Shown: piece by piece, positions 29,365 through 38,076 of the stretch
Layout of the letters: each line of letters starts with the position of its first letter
Numbering within the stretch: position 1 is the first letter of the stretch
Assembly (NCBI GenBank): GCA_963811825.1
Contig: CAWESS010000036.1
Span: 124,001-188,000, forward strand
Direction of reading: 5' to 3'
DNA length: 64,000 nt
Source: Fodinibacter sp963811825
GTDB lineage: Bacteria > Actinomycetota > Actinomycetes > Actinomycetales > Dermatophilaceae
Program-made: the position numbers and the translations under genes
Notes under the pieces: model-generated
What the model was told of the DNA's origin: nothing
Seen by the model: only the letters and a program-made list of their open reading frames with translations
The model's database searches: none

Positions 29365-29937
29365 CCCGGGGCAGGAGGGTCGACGGTGGCAGTGGCCGGT
29401 ACGTCCGCGACCTGCGGTGCTGCGCCCGTTCATGGCGCCGGTGTCGACGTACGGTGCCGGGCACCGCGGGCTCGACCTCGCGGCATCCGAGGGGGTGGCG
29501 GTGCTCGCGGTCGAGGCCGGGGTGGTCGTGCACGCGGGTGTCGTGGCCGGTCGTGGCACGGTGAGCGTCGAGCACGCTGACGGGCTGCGCAGCACCTATG
29601 AGCCGGTCACGGCATCCGTGCGTCGTCGGTGAGGTCGTGGCCGCGGGCGAGCAGCTCGGCACCATCACGCCCGGCAGCGGCGCTGCCCACTGCGGCCCGA
29701 CGAGCTGTCTGCACCTCGGGGCTCGCCGGGGTGAGACCTACCTCGACCCGCGGCCACTGCTGGCAGGGGGACGCGTCATCCTCCTGCCCTTCCACTGACG
29801 CCCCGCCGCTCCCCGGGTCGAGGTGATACCGCTCGCGAATCCGCGCACCTGGCATTCGACCCCGCTCGAGTTCCGGGGGTCGATGGGCAGACGCTCGGGA
29901 TTCCGAGCAGTAACACCTCGACCCACGGGGCGCGGGC

Positions 29938-30849
29938 TCAGGCGCGGGGGTGGGCCTGCGCGTACGACGACTTGAGGCGCTCGACGGACACGTGCGTGTA
30001 GATCTGCGTCGTCGCGAGCGAGGCGTGCCCGAGCAGTTCCTGGACCATCCGCAGGTCGGCACCACCTTCGAGCAGGTGGGTCGCGGCACTGTGGCGCAGC
30101 CCGTGCGGGCCGAGGTCGGGCGCATCGGGGACGTGCCTGAGCAGCTCGTGCACGACCGCCCGGATCTGGCGCTGGTCGGCCCGGCGTCCACGCCTGCCGA
30201 GCAGCAGGGCGGGGCCACTCCCAGAGCCGGCCAGTCGGGGTCGACCGCGAGCGAGCCACTCGCTCACGGCTGTTCGAGCCGGCACCCCGAAGGGCACACG
30301 TCGCTCCTTGTCGCCCTTGCCGACGACCCGCAGGACGTCGCTGGAGAAGTCGACGTCGTCGACGTCGAGCCCGACGAGCTCACCGACCCGGATGCCGGTG
30401 GCGTAGAGCAGTTCCAGCGCGGCGCGGTTGCGCAGGTGCACCGGGTCGTCGTCGTCTGCGGCCACCTCGGCGACGTCGAGCAGGGCAGCCGCCGATCGTT
30501 GGGCCAGGACGGGGGGCAGCGTGCGGTGCCGGCTGGGAGCAGTGAGCCGCAGCGACGGGTCGGTGGCGATCCGCCCGGTGCGCTCGAGCCACCCGAAGAA
30601 GGTCCGCAACGAGGCGGAGGTGCGGGCGATGGTGGCCCGGGCCGCACCACGGCGGGACAGCACCCCGAGCCATGCCCGCAGGTCGGCGAGGGTGACGTCG
30701 CTCAAGCCCTCGTCGTCGACCACCCCGGCGTCACGAAGGAACACGGCAACATCTCGCAGGTAGGCCCGCACGGTGTGCACGGACCTGCCGCGCTCGGCGC
30801 GCAGGTGGCGCTCGAACGCCGGCAGCGCGTCCAACGCGGTGACGGTCAC
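29938..30849 (-). CDS. xerC: tyrosine recombinase XerC
   Basis: Site-specific recombinase that resolves chromosome dimers with its partner XerD at dif. The 303-residue protein has the N-terminal core-binding domain (RAERGRSVHTVRAYLRDV) and a complete catalytic set: Arg in ATGIRVGEL near residue 153, Lys in VGKGDKERRVP, HGLRHSAATH near 250, His in LLGHASLATTQ and the nucleophilic Tyr in IYTHV near 284. Start is GTG at 30849. It sits next to dprA-comM as in many actinobacteria. XerD cannot be formally excluded, but this position is that of XerC. Confidence 0.92.
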   Translation of the reverse strand: MTVTALDALPAFERHLRAERGRSVHTVRAYLRDVAVFLRDAGVVDDEGLSDVTLADLRAWLGVLSRRGAARATIARTSASLRTFFGWLERTGRIATDPSLRLTAPSRHRTLPPVLAQRSAAALLDVAEVAADDDDPVHLRNRAALELLYATGIRVGELVGLDVDDVDFSSDVLRVVGKGDKERRVPFGVPARTAVSEWLARGRPRLAGSGSGPALLLGRRGRRADQRQIRAVVHELLRHVPDAPDLGPHGLRHSAATHLLEGGADLRMVQELLGHASLATTQIYTHVSVERLKSSYAQAHPRA

Positions 30850-30928
30850 GGCCTCACGGTGTCACCCCACGCGTCACACCTGCAACACGGCGCGCGGTTG
30901 CTCACCGGCGAAGCCGCCCGGCGGTCGT

Positions 30929-32092
30929 TCATCGTCCGAGCCGCCCGGCCCGGCGGGTGGCCTTGCGCCAGGCGCCGGCGTCACGCCGGACGAGTCCGAG
31001 GGCCTCCAGTGCTGCGAGGGTGCCGATGAGTGCGCGGGCATCGACCCCGGCCGCGGCGGCGATCCGTTCCACCGACGCACCGCCGCGCACCGGCACGGCC
31101 GACCACACGGCATACGAGTCGGGGTCGAGGTCGTCCTCGGGGCGACGCGGAGTCGGGACATCGCCCAGCCCCGGTAGGAGGTCCTCCCCGATCCGGGCTG
31201 CGAGCTCGGCAACCTCCGCCGCGTCGGTGACGAGCACCGCATCGGTGTCGCGGATCAGCTTGTGGCAGCCGGCGGAGGCCATGCTCGTCACCGGTCCCGG
31301 TACCGCCCCCACCGGCAGGTGGTGGTCTCGGGCCTCACGTGCGGTGGTCAACGACCCCGAACGCAGGCTGGCCTCGACGACCACCGTGGCTCGCGCCAGC
31401 GTCGCGATGATCCGGTTTCGGGCCAGGAACCGCGACCGATACGGCGCGAACCCGACGGGCACCTCACTCACGACAGCCGCGGTGCGGGCGATCTCGTCGA
31501 GCAGGCCGCGGTGCACGGCGGGGTAGGCCCGGTCGGCACCACACGCGAGCACGGCGACCGTGGGCCCACCCGCCGCCAGGCACGCGCGGTGGGCAGCCGA
31601 GTCGATGCCGTACGCCGCGCCACTGATGACGGTCCAGCCACGAGTGGCCAGTCCTTCGGCCAGGTCCGCCGAGACTCGCATCCCGTACTCCGTGGCGGCA
31701 CGAGACCCGACGATCGCCACCCCGCGCTCGACGAGCCCGGCGAGGTCTGGATCACCGCGGACGAACAACGCGTACGGCGGGTGTTCGAGACGGTCGACCC
31801 CCGACGGCCAGCCCTCGTCGCCGGGAACGAGGACGTGCACCCCCTGACGGTCCGCCGCGTGCGCGAGGTCGTCGACGTCGAGGTCGGGAAGCCGTGCCGC
31901 CAGCCCGGGTCGCACGGGCAGCCGCCCGGCCCGCAACCGGGCGAGCGCCTCCACGGCACCCAGCCCATCGAGCAACGGCGTCAACCCGGGCTCGCGCGGC
32001 TCGGCGAGAAAGGCCCACGCCACCCTGGCCCACCGCTCCTGCCGCTCGAGCCCGCTCGGCGCCGCGCCCGACAACCGCCCCACCACGTTCAC
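30929..32092 (-). CDS. dprA: DNA-processing protein DprA
   Basis: Binds incoming single-stranded DNA and loads RecA during natural transformation. The 387-residue protein has the Rossmann-like DprA core with VAIVGSRAATEYG, VISGAAYGIDSAAHRACLA and the RNRIIATLARATVVVEA stretch. A helix-turn-helix-like C-terminal domain (SVERIAAAAGVDARALIGTL) follows. The GTG start at 32092 overlaps the comM stop, so the two are coupled. The comM-dprA pair is widely kept in bacteria not known to be competent, so it does not by itself show transformation. Confidence 0.94.
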   Translation of the reverse strand: MNVVGRLSGAAPSGLERQERWARVAWAFLAEPREPGLTPLLDGLGAVEALARLRAGRLPVRPGLAARLPDLDVDDLAHAADRQGVHVLVPGDEGWPSGVDRLEHPPYALFVRGDPDLAGLVERGVAIVGSRAATEYGMRVSADLAEGLATRGWTVISGAAYGIDSAAHRACLAAGGPTVAVLACGADRAYPAVHRGLLDEIARTAAVVSEVPVGFAPYRSRFLARNRIIATLARATVVVEASLRSGSLTTAREARDHHLPVGAVPGPVTSMASAGCHKLIRDTDAVLVTDAAEVAELAARIGEDLLPGLGDVPTPRRPEDDLDPDSYAVWSAVPVRGGASVERIAAAAGVDARALIGTLAALEALGLVRRDAGAWRKATRRAGRLGR

Positions 32093-33633
32093 GCCGCCAC
32101 CAGCTGCCCGCTGCGCAGGGCCAACGCCATCGCCACGTCACCCGGCGAGGGCGTGCCGCGACCGTGCAGGTCAGCCACCGACCACGCAACACGCAACACC
32201 CGGTCGTAGCCGCGCAGCGTCACCTTCCCCCGGTCGAGGCTGCGGTCGAGCGACGCGGTCGCAGACCCGGACAGACGGAAGGGAGGCCGCCGCAGGACGT
32301 GGCCGGGCACGAGACCGTTGGTGGCCCAACCCCGAGACGACCACCGAGATCGCTGAGCCTCCCTGGCCCGAGCGACCCGCTCGGCCACGACCGCGCTGGA
32401 CTCCCCCGTCGCGTCCCCGATCGCGGCCCGCTGCACCGGTGGCACGTGCACCTGGAGGTCCACCCGGTCGAGGAGTGGACCCGACAGCCGGCCCACGTAC
32501 GTGCGGATCTCCATGGGCTTGCACGAGCAGTCGGCACCCTTGCCGTACGACCGCCCGCACGGGCACGGATTCGACGCCAGGACGAGCTGGAAACGCGCGG
32601 GGTAGCGAACGATCTGGCGGGCCCGGGCGATGACGACCTCGCCCGACTCGAGCGGCTGCCGCAACGTCTGCAGGACCGACCCCTTGAACTCGGGGGCCTC
32701 ATCCAGGAACAGCACGCCCAGATGGGCGCGCGAGATCGCCCCGGGCAGGGCAACCCCGGTGCCCCCACCCACGATCGACGCGAGCGAGGCGCTGTGGTGC
32801 GGCGCCACGAACGGCGGGGTGCGGTCGAGCGCGACCACCTCCCCGATCTGGCCCGTCACCGAGCGGATCGCGTGGGTCTCCAGTGCCTCCTCGCGACTGA
32901 GTGGCGGCAGCACCGTGACGAGCCGTTCTGCCAGCATCGTCTTCCCCACCCCGGGTGGGCCCGACATGAGCAGATGGTGCCCACCCGTGGCTGCGAGCTC
33001 GATCGCCAGCCTGGCCTCGGCCTGACCCACGACGTCGGCGAGGTCCGGGCCGGGCAGCGTCACCGACCGTGACGGGGGCGGAACCGGCGCCGCGGGAAGG
33101 GGGATGCCGTGCTCGGCCGCGGCGTACCAGTCGACGACATCGCGCAGGCAGGACGCGCCGTGGACGACGACGCCGTCGACGAGCTGCGCCTCCCCGACGT
33201 TCTCCAGGGGCACGACGACGTGCTGCACACCAGCACGCATCGCCGCGAGCACCGCAGGGAGGACGCCGGACACCCCGCGAAGGCGGCCGTCGAGGGCGAG
33301 CTCACCGAGATGCACGACGTCACGCGCGAGACCACCACGGATCTCCCCCGCTGCCGACAGCACGGCGACGGCGATCGGCAGGTCGAAGCAGGCGCCCCGC
33401 TTCGGGATGGACGCCGGCGACAGGTTGACCGTGACCCGGTGCGGGGGTACCGGAACCCCGCTCGTCACCGCCGCCGGCCGTACCCGATCCGGTGCCTGCC
33501 CACACGCGGTGTCGGGAGTGCCGCCGATCGCGAAGGAGGGAAGGCCCTGCCCGATGTGCGCCTCCACGTCGACCAGCACTCCGTCGAGCCCGTTGAGCGC
33601 CACCGACCGGGTCAGCCCCAGCCCGAACGTCAC
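32089..33633 (-). CDS. comM: YifB/ComM-family Mg-chelatase-like AAA ATPase
   Basis: Hexameric helicase that promotes branch migration when transforming DNA is integrated. In 514 residues it has the N-terminal Lon-like domain (VALNGLDGVLVDVEAHIGQG, then VTVNLSPASIPKRGACFDLP), Walker A GPPGVGKTMLAE near residue 226, the sensor region GVLFLDEAPEF and the CPCG-type zinc cluster near ASNPCPCGRSYGKGADCSC. Start is GTG at 33633, overlapping the yraN stop. All motifs are intact. Confidence 0.95.
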   Translation of the reverse strand: MTFGLGLTRSVALNGLDGVLVDVEAHIGQGLPSFAIGGTPDTACGQAPDRVRPAAVTSGVPVPPHRVTVNLSPASIPKRGACFDLPIAVAVLSAAGEIRGGLARDVVHLGELALDGRLRGVSGVLPAVLAAMRAGVQHVVVPLENVGEAQLVDGVVVHGASCLRDVVDWYAAAEHGIPLPAAPVPPPSRSVTLPGPDLADVVGQAEARLAIELAATGGHHLLMSGPPGVGKTMLAERLVTVLPPLSREEALETHAIRSVTGQIGEVVALDRTPPFVAPHHSASLASIVGGGTGVALPGAISRAHLGVLFLDEAPEFKGSVLQTLRQPLESGEVVIARARQIVRYPARFQLVLASNPCPCGRSYGKGADCSCKPMEIRTYVGRLSGPLLDRVDLQVHVPPVQRAAIGDATGESSAVVAERVARAREAQRSRWSSRGWATNGLVPGHVLRRPPFRLSGSATASLDRSLDRGKVTLRGYDRVLRVAWSVADLHGRGTPSPGDVAMALALRSGQLVAA

Positions 33634-34043
33634 GATCCCACCCCTCGCACGTGCCGTACGAGGGGTGGCTCCCCGGCCCGGAACAGGATGCCGAGCACAT
33701 CGATGCGCACTCGGGCCGAGCCCGTCTCATGGCTGCGCACATACGCCGCCGCAAGTCGGCGCAGTCGCGCTGCCTTGGCACGGGTCACGGCCTCCACCGG
33801 CTCGCCGAACGCGAGCGATCGGCGGGTCTTGACCTCGCAGATCACCAGGTAGTCGCCGTCGACGGCCACGACGTCGACCTCGCCGTGCTCGCAGCGCCAG
33901 TTGCGCTCGACCACCTGCATCCCGCGGTCGAGCAGGTAGCGCACGGCAAGGTCCTCGCCTGCCTGCCCCAGCGACACGTTCGGGCGCTGTGGATCGACCC
34001 GCTGCGCAGGTCGCGGGTCCGGGGCTGGATCGGTTGTCTTCAT
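33630..34043 (-). CDS. YraN family protein (UPF0102), endonuclease-like fold
   Basis: Small protein of the restriction-endonuclease-like fold found next to comM or rnhB in most bacteria. The 137 residues include GQAGEDLAVRYLLDRGMQV, NWRCEHGEVDVVAVDG and the catalytic-type pattern LVICEVKTRRSLAFG (E-x-K). The ATG at 34043 is chosen because the upstream extension reads as shadow sequence. It overlaps comM by GTGA. No function is established; a DNA-processing role fits the fold and neighbours. The 120-base gap before it contains two copies of CTGTGGAAGACC. Confidence 0.88.
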   Translation of the reverse strand: MKTTDPAPDPRPAQRVDPQRPNVSLGQAGEDLAVRYLLDRGMQVVERNWRCEHGEVDVVAVDGDYLVICEVKTRRSLAFGEPVEAVTRAKAARLRRLAAAYVRSHETGSARVRIDVLGILFRAGEPPLVRHVRGVGS

Positions 34044-34163
34044 GAGCGGCAGCCAACCCCGGGAGCGACGGGCGCCGCGAACGGCATCCCAGGGCTGTGG
34101 AAGACCCCGCAACAGACAGCGCCCTGTGGAAGACCACCCCCACAACGGCGCGGGAGACAGCGG

Positions 34164-34478
34164 CTAGAAGTTGCCCTTGGGGAGCTCGAGCTCGGTCTTG
34201 GCGAGCTCCTCGACGTTGACGTCCTTGAACGTCACGACCCGCACCGTCTTCGCGAACCGGGCCGGCCGGTAGATGTCCCAGACCCACGCGTCGTGCATCG
34301 TGACGTCGAAGAAGACCTCTCCCCCGTCGCTGCGCACCTTCACGTCCACGCTGTTGCACAGGTAGAAACGCCGCTCGGTCTCCACGACGTGGCTGAACAG
34401 CCCGACGACGTCGCGGTACTCACGGTAGAGCGCCAGCTCTGCCGCGCTCTCGTACTTCTCGAGGTCCTCCGAGCTCAT
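34164..34478 (-). CDS. DUF2469 family protein
   Basis: A 104-residue cytoplasmic protein, highly conserved and almost confined to actinobacteria, where it is usually found directly after rnhB as here. The product is compact and charged, opening SSEDLEKYESAAELALYREY and containing VFFDVTMHDAWVWDIYRP. The ATG at 34478 overlaps the rnhB stop (ATGA). No catalytic motif is visible and no function is known to me. Conservation next to RNase HII suggests a link to nucleic acid handling, which is only inference. Confidence 0.92.
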   Translation of the reverse strand: MSSEDLEKYESAAELALYREYRDVVGLFSHVVETERRFYLCNSVDVKVRSDGGEVFFDVTMHDAWVWDIYRPARFAKTVRVVTFKDVNVEELAKTELELPKGNF

Positions 34479-35287
34479 CGCTCTCCCACTCGCGTCAGGT
34501 CGTTCTGGTCGGTCACGTCGGTCAGGTCATACACGTCGGTCAGGTCCGTCGCTCCGGTCAGGTACACCGCGTCCCCCACAGCGGCATCCGGCTCCACGGC
34601 GCCATCATCGTCCATCGTGCCGGGCAGGCGCCACGAGCGTCGGTGCAGCTCACACGGTCCGAGGCGGCGCAGCGCGTCGAGGTGCTCGGGCGCGGCATAC
34701 CCCTTGTTCTCCACCCAGCCGTATGCCGGGTGCTCACCACCGAGCCCCACCATGATGGCGTCCCGGGTGACCTTGGCCAGCACGGATGCCGCGGCGACCG
34801 AGGAACACTTGAGGTCGGCCTTGATCATCGTGCTCACGGGCGGGGTCGCCACGGGTGCGTCGTCGGCGAAGGCGAGCAACCCGACGTCCTCGGGGGCGGT
34901 CAGCCAGTCGTGGTTGCCGTCGAGGATGACCAGATCGGGCCGGATGCCGGCCTCGGCCAGGGCGCGCACGCCGGCCAGCCGCAGGGCGGCGATGATGCCG
35001 ACCTCGTCGATCTCGTCCGCTCCCGCATGACCGACCCCGTAGGCGACCGCCCACCGCTGGATGCGCGGCACCATCGTGGTCCGGGCGTGCGGCACGAGCA
35101 GCTTGGAGTCCTTCACACCCTGCGGCGCCGTCCCGCACGTCTCGTCGATGATGACCACCCCGACGCTGACCGGGCCGGCCAGCGCACCCCGGCCGACCTC
35201 GTCCATGCCGGCCAGCACCCGGTGGCCCTCGCGCTGCAGGGCGCGCTCGACGCGCAGGCTCGGGCGGCGCGAACCCGTGCGTCTCAC
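34475..35287 (-). CDS. rnhB: ribonuclease HII with repetitive C-terminal tail
   Basis: Removes ribonucleotides from RNA-DNA hybrids. The catalytic core is intact: GMDEVGRGALAGPV with Asp29-Glu30, the GVKDSKLL motif, and the later aspartates in LVILDGNHDWL and KVTRDAIM. Length is 270 because about 35 residues are added after the fold. That tail reads LTGATDLTDVYDLTDVTDQN, built from short direct repeats of the DNA. The GTG at 35287 overlaps the lepB stop. It belongs to the rplS-lepB-rnhB block. Confidence 0.94.
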   Translation of the reverse strand: MRRTGSRRPSLRVERALQREGHRVLAGMDEVGRGALAGPVSVGVVIIDETCGTAPQGVKDSKLLVPHARTTMVPRIQRWAVAYGVGHAGADEIDEVGIIAALRLAGVRALAEAGIRPDLVILDGNHDWLTAPEDVGLLAFADDAPVATPPVSTMIKADLKCSSVAAASVLAKVTRDAIMVGLGGEHPAYGWVENKGYAAPEHLDALRRLGPCELHRRSWRLPGTMDDDGAVEPDAAVGDAVYLTGATDLTDVYDLTDVTDQNDLTRVGER

Positions 35288-36093
35288 GGGGTGCTCGCCG
35301 CGTCAGGGACGTCGGCGAAGGTCGTGGCGAAGTGTGACAGCCAGCCCGCCCGGTCCAGGGGCCAGACGACGGCGACGGCCCGGCCGGTGATGTCGTCGAT
35401 GGGCACGGAACCGTCGGCGCCCGTGCCGGAGGGGTCGTGGAAGCGGGAGTCCTCGGAGTCCGAGCGGTGGTCGCCCATGACCCAGACCTCCCCCTCGGGC
35501 ACCGTGATGTCGAAGGGCAGCGTGCTGGGGACGTCGCCGGGCTTGAGGTAGGGCTCGGTGAGGGCGACCCCGTTGACCGTGAGCGCCTTGCCCTCGGTGC
35601 AGCAGGCGACACGGTCGCCGGGCAGGCCGATGACGCGCTTGATGAGGTGGTCCTCGGACTCGGCGGGCAGCAGGCCGACGAAGACGAGACCGTCGTGCAG
35701 GGCCCCTGACACCCCGGACCGCTCGACCGGTGGTGGGAGGTCGAGCCACCCGCCCGGGTCCTGGAAGACGACGACGTCTCCGCGCTCGATGTCGAAGGGC
35801 GTCGGGGTGAGCTTGGAGACGATCACACGGTCGCCGACCAGGAGGGTGTCCTCCATCGACCCCGAGGGGATGAAGAAGGCCTGCAGCAACCACGTCTTGA
35901 CGACGAACGAGAGCACCAGTGCCATGACGACGACGACGAACACCTCGCGGACCGCGGACCCGACGGCGGCCAACGGGCGGGCTCGGCGAGGGGTGGCGCG
36001 CTCGCCGCCCTCCGCCGGGTCTGCGCCGTCCGCCCGCCGTCCGCCGTCTGCCGGCTCGACGCCCTCGACCGGGCCGAGGTCGGCGGCGCTCAC
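35284..36093 (-). CDS. lepB: signal peptidase I
   Basis: Cleaves signal peptides from exported proteins at the outer face of the membrane. In 269 residues there is an acidic cytoplasmic N-terminus, one membrane anchor (VFVVVVMALVLSFVV), then box B FFIPSGSMEDTL with the catalytic Ser at about residue 79 and box D LIKRVIGLPGD with the general-base Lys near 152. The closing VMGDHRSDSEDSR is intact. The GTG at 36093 overlaps the stop of the degenerate paralog upstream. This is one of three S26 peptidase genes in the window; this one has the full Ser/Lys dyad. Confidence 0.95.
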   Translation of the reverse strand: MSAADLGPVEGVEPADGGRRADGADPAEGGERATPRRARPLAAVGSAVREVFVVVVMALVLSFVVKTWLLQAFFIPSGSMEDTLLVGDRVIVSKLTPTPFDIERGDVVVFQDPGGWLDLPPPVERSGVSGALHDGLVFVGLLPAESEDHLIKRVIGLPGDRVACCTEGKALTVNGVALTEPYLKPGDVPSTLPFDITVPEGEVWVMGDHRSDSEDSRFHDPSGTGADGSVPIDDITGRAVAVVWPLDRAGWLSHFATTFADVPDAASTP

Positions 36094-36650
36094 GGCGTCG
36101 CCCCCGCGCCCGACGACGCCACCGCGTCGATCGTGCCGAAACGGCTGAGCGGCCACACCCGCAGCACGGCCGTGCCGACCACGGCGTCACGCGGCACCGA
36201 GGCGGGCACGGTGCCGGTCACCGGTGCCGTGAGGCTGACGTCGTCACCGGAGACGCCACCCACGACCGCGAGGTGGTCCTGGCGGCCGCTGTCGACGCCG
36301 AGCAGCTCGGCGATCGGGGTGAGCACCCTTCCGGCGAGCCCGTCGTCGACCGGGGTCGCGCGGTCGACCGGCGCGGTCGCCGTGGTGTCGACGACGACGA
36401 CGTCGCCGGGCGCGAGCGCCGGGCTGACCTTCCACACGAGGACGCGGTCTCCTGGTTCGAGGGTCGGCGCCAAGGCGGCCGAGGGGACGAAGTAGGTCTG
36501 CAGCAGCAGGCCCTGCACCACCGCGGTCAGCACCACCGCGGCAATGAGCAGCACCACGATCGGGGGCCGCTGACGACGCGACCCGGCCGCGGCCACGGAG
36601 GTGGCCACTGCCGGGTCGGCGTCAGGGCGTGCCTGGGGTCGTGCGCTCAC
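36090..36650 (-). CDS. signal peptidase I-like protein lacking the catalytic dyad
   Basis: A 186-residue paralog of signal peptidase I with the same layout: proline- and arginine-rich N-terminus, one membrane anchor (IVVLLIAAVVLTAVVQGLLL), then a beta domain. In box B, YFVPSAALAPTL, the catalytic Ser is replaced by Ala at residue 59. In box D, HLAVVGGVSGDDV, the Lys position is Ala near residue 128. It should therefore be inactive as a protease. Start is GTG at 36650 and its stop overlaps the start of the active lepB, so the two are translated together. A chaperone, substrate-binding or regulatory role for the active partner is possible but unproven. Confidence 0.85.
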   Translation of the reverse strand: MSARPQARPDADPAVATSVAAAGSRRQRPPIVVLLIAAVVLTAVVQGLLLQTYFVPSAALAPTLEPGDRVLVWKVSPALAPGDVVVVDTTATAPVDRATPVDDGLAGRVLTPIAELLGVDSGRQDHLAVVGGVSGDDVSLTAPVTGTVPASVPRDAVVGTAVLRVWPLSRFGTIDAVASSGAGATP

Positions 36651-36701
36651 CCGCGGAGCCTAGTCGGCCGCACTGTGGATGGCGTGCACGCGAGGTGGAC
36701 G

Positions 36702-37061
36702 TCAGCGGGCGACGGGGGTGTCGCGCTTCTCCTTGATCTTGGCGGCCTTGCCGCGCAGGTCACGCAGGTAGTACAGCTTGGCGCGGCGCACGTCACCACG
36801 GGTCACGACCTCGATGTGGTCGATGATCGGCGTGTGGAGCGGGAAGGTGCGCTCGACACCGACGCCGAAGGACACCTTGCGCACGGTGAAGGTCTCGCCG
36901 ATGCCGCCACCGTGGCGACGGATGACGACGCCCTTGAAGACCTGGATGCGCGAGCGCGTGCCCTCGACGACCTTGACGTGGACGTTGACGGTGTCACCGG
37001 CGCGGAAGGCCGGGATGTCGCTCTTGAGGTTGACCGAGTCGAGCTCGTCGAAACGCTGCAT
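36702..37061 (-). CDS. rplS: 50S ribosomal protein L19
   Basis: Large-subunit ribosomal protein at the subunit interface. The 119-residue protein matches the family throughout: DIPAFRAGDTVNVHVKVVEG, VVIRRHGGGIGETFTVRKVS, VERTFPLHTPIIDHIEV and RRAKLYYLRDLRGKAAKIKE. Start is ATG at 37061 with a purine-rich stretch upstream. It leads the block rplS, degenerate signal peptidase, lepB, rnhB. Its upstream region shares a block with that of rpsP. Confidence 0.97.
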   Translation of the reverse strand: MQRFDELDSVNLKSDIPAFRAGDTVNVHVKVVEGTRSRIQVFKGVVIRRHGGGIGETFTVRKVSFGVGVERTFPLHTPIIDHIEVVTRGDVRRAKLYYLRDLRGKAAKIKEKRDTPVAR

Positions 37062-37205
37062 GACGTGATGTCGCTTTCTCACGGGCTGCCACAGGTCATC
37101 CGTGCGTGATCGGTACTGCTGCTGAAATAGGGGTGCGTCCGCCGGGCCGCGTGCTGGTCGGACCGGGGTCCGGGCACTCCCCCTGTGGCGGGGGCCGAGA
37201 AGTCG

Positions 37206-37232
37206 ACGGGTTGCAGCCGCCCAGTCTGCCAG
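37206..37232 (-). promoter_or_regulatory. conserved block upstream of rplS, shared with rpsP
   Basis: On the minus strand the block begins CTGGCAGACTGGGCGGCTGC and runs into AACCCGT, 145-171 bases before rplS. A closely similar block lies 118-143 bases before rpsP in this window. Two ribosomal genes with the same upstream block at a similar distance point to a shared promoter or regulator site. Which elements are -35 or -10 cannot be told by eye. Confidence 0.6.
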
Positions 37233-37307
37233 AGGTGCCCGTGCTCGGGGAAATCGGCGGATGCCGTGACGCACCACCGCGCGCGGCGCACGGCATACGG
37301 TGGTCGG

Positions 37308-38066
37308 GTGACGATCGACCCCGGCCTTCCCGTGGCCCTCGCCGTGGTCCTGCTCCTCACCCTGACCGTCACGATGTACCGCGTCGGGCGCCTGCCGTCA
37401 TCGGGGTCGACGGTCGTGGCGGCCGTGCGAGCCGTGGTGCAGCTGAGCATCGCCGCGCTCGTCATCGCCGCGGTCATCCGTTCGCTGGTCCTGTCGGTGC
37501 TGCTGCTCACCGGGATGTTCGCCGTGGCCGTGGTGACCACGTCGCGGCGGGTCGAGGCACCGGCGGCGTGGCCGTGGGCGACGGTCGCGATGCTCGCCGG
37601 GCTCGTCCCGGTCGTGGCGATCATCCTGCTGACGCGCACCGTGCCGCCGACCGGAGCCGCCCTGGTGCCGGTCGTCGGCATCCTCGCGGGCAACACGATG
37701 AACGGGCACACGCTCACCTGCCGGCGGGCCTTCGCCGCCCTGCGCGAGGAGAAGGGGCAGTACGAGGCCGGGCTCTCGCTCGGCCTCACCCGGGCGCAGG
37801 CCGTCCACGAGGTGATCCACCGGCGCGTGCCGGAGGCCCTGATCCCCGGCCTCGACCAGGTGCGCACCGCGGGGGTCGTCACGCTGCCGGGTGCGTTCAT
37901 CGGCGTGCTCCTCGGCGGCGGTTCCCCCGCGCAGGCCGCTGCGGCCCAGGTGTTGGTGCTCCTCGGCATCATGGCGGCGCAGACCACGACCGCGGTCGTC
38001 GCCGAGCGACTCATCGGCAGCGCCCGGCTCCTGCCACCCGACCTGCGCACTGCCCTCCAGCCCTGA
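37308..38066 (+). CDS. FetB/YbbM-like ABC transporter permease (UPF0014)
   Basis: Integral membrane protein of the UPF0014 family, whose E. coli member FetB works with the ATPase FetA in iron export or stress resistance. In 252 residues about six to seven hydrophobic segments are seen, with the family signature GILAGNTMNGHTLTCRRAF and the loop RRVPEALIPGLDQVRTAG followed by LPGAFIGVLLGG. Start is GTG at 37308. No FetA-type ATPase gene lies beside it, so it appears as an orphan permease. Metal specificity is not visible. Confidence 0.82.
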   Translation: MTIDPGLPVALAVVLLLTLTVTMYRVGRLPSSGSTVVAAVRAVVQLSIAALVIAAVIRSLVLSVLLLTGMFAVAVVTTSRRVEAPAAWPWATVAMLAGLVPVVAIILLTRTVPPTGAALVPVVGILAGNTMNGHTLTCRRAFAALREEKGQYEAGLSLGLTRAQAVHEVIHRRVPEALIPGLDQVRTAGVVTLPGAFIGVLLGGGSPAQAAAAQVLVLLGIMAAQTTTAVVAERLIGSARLLPPDLRTALQP

Positions 38067-38076
38067 AAGGGACGCC

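Noticed and set aside
34090..34145. Two copies of CTGTGGAAGACC upstream of yraN as an operator
   Set aside because: The two copies have no symmetry, and no link to a promoter could be shown; they may be chance or remnant repeats.
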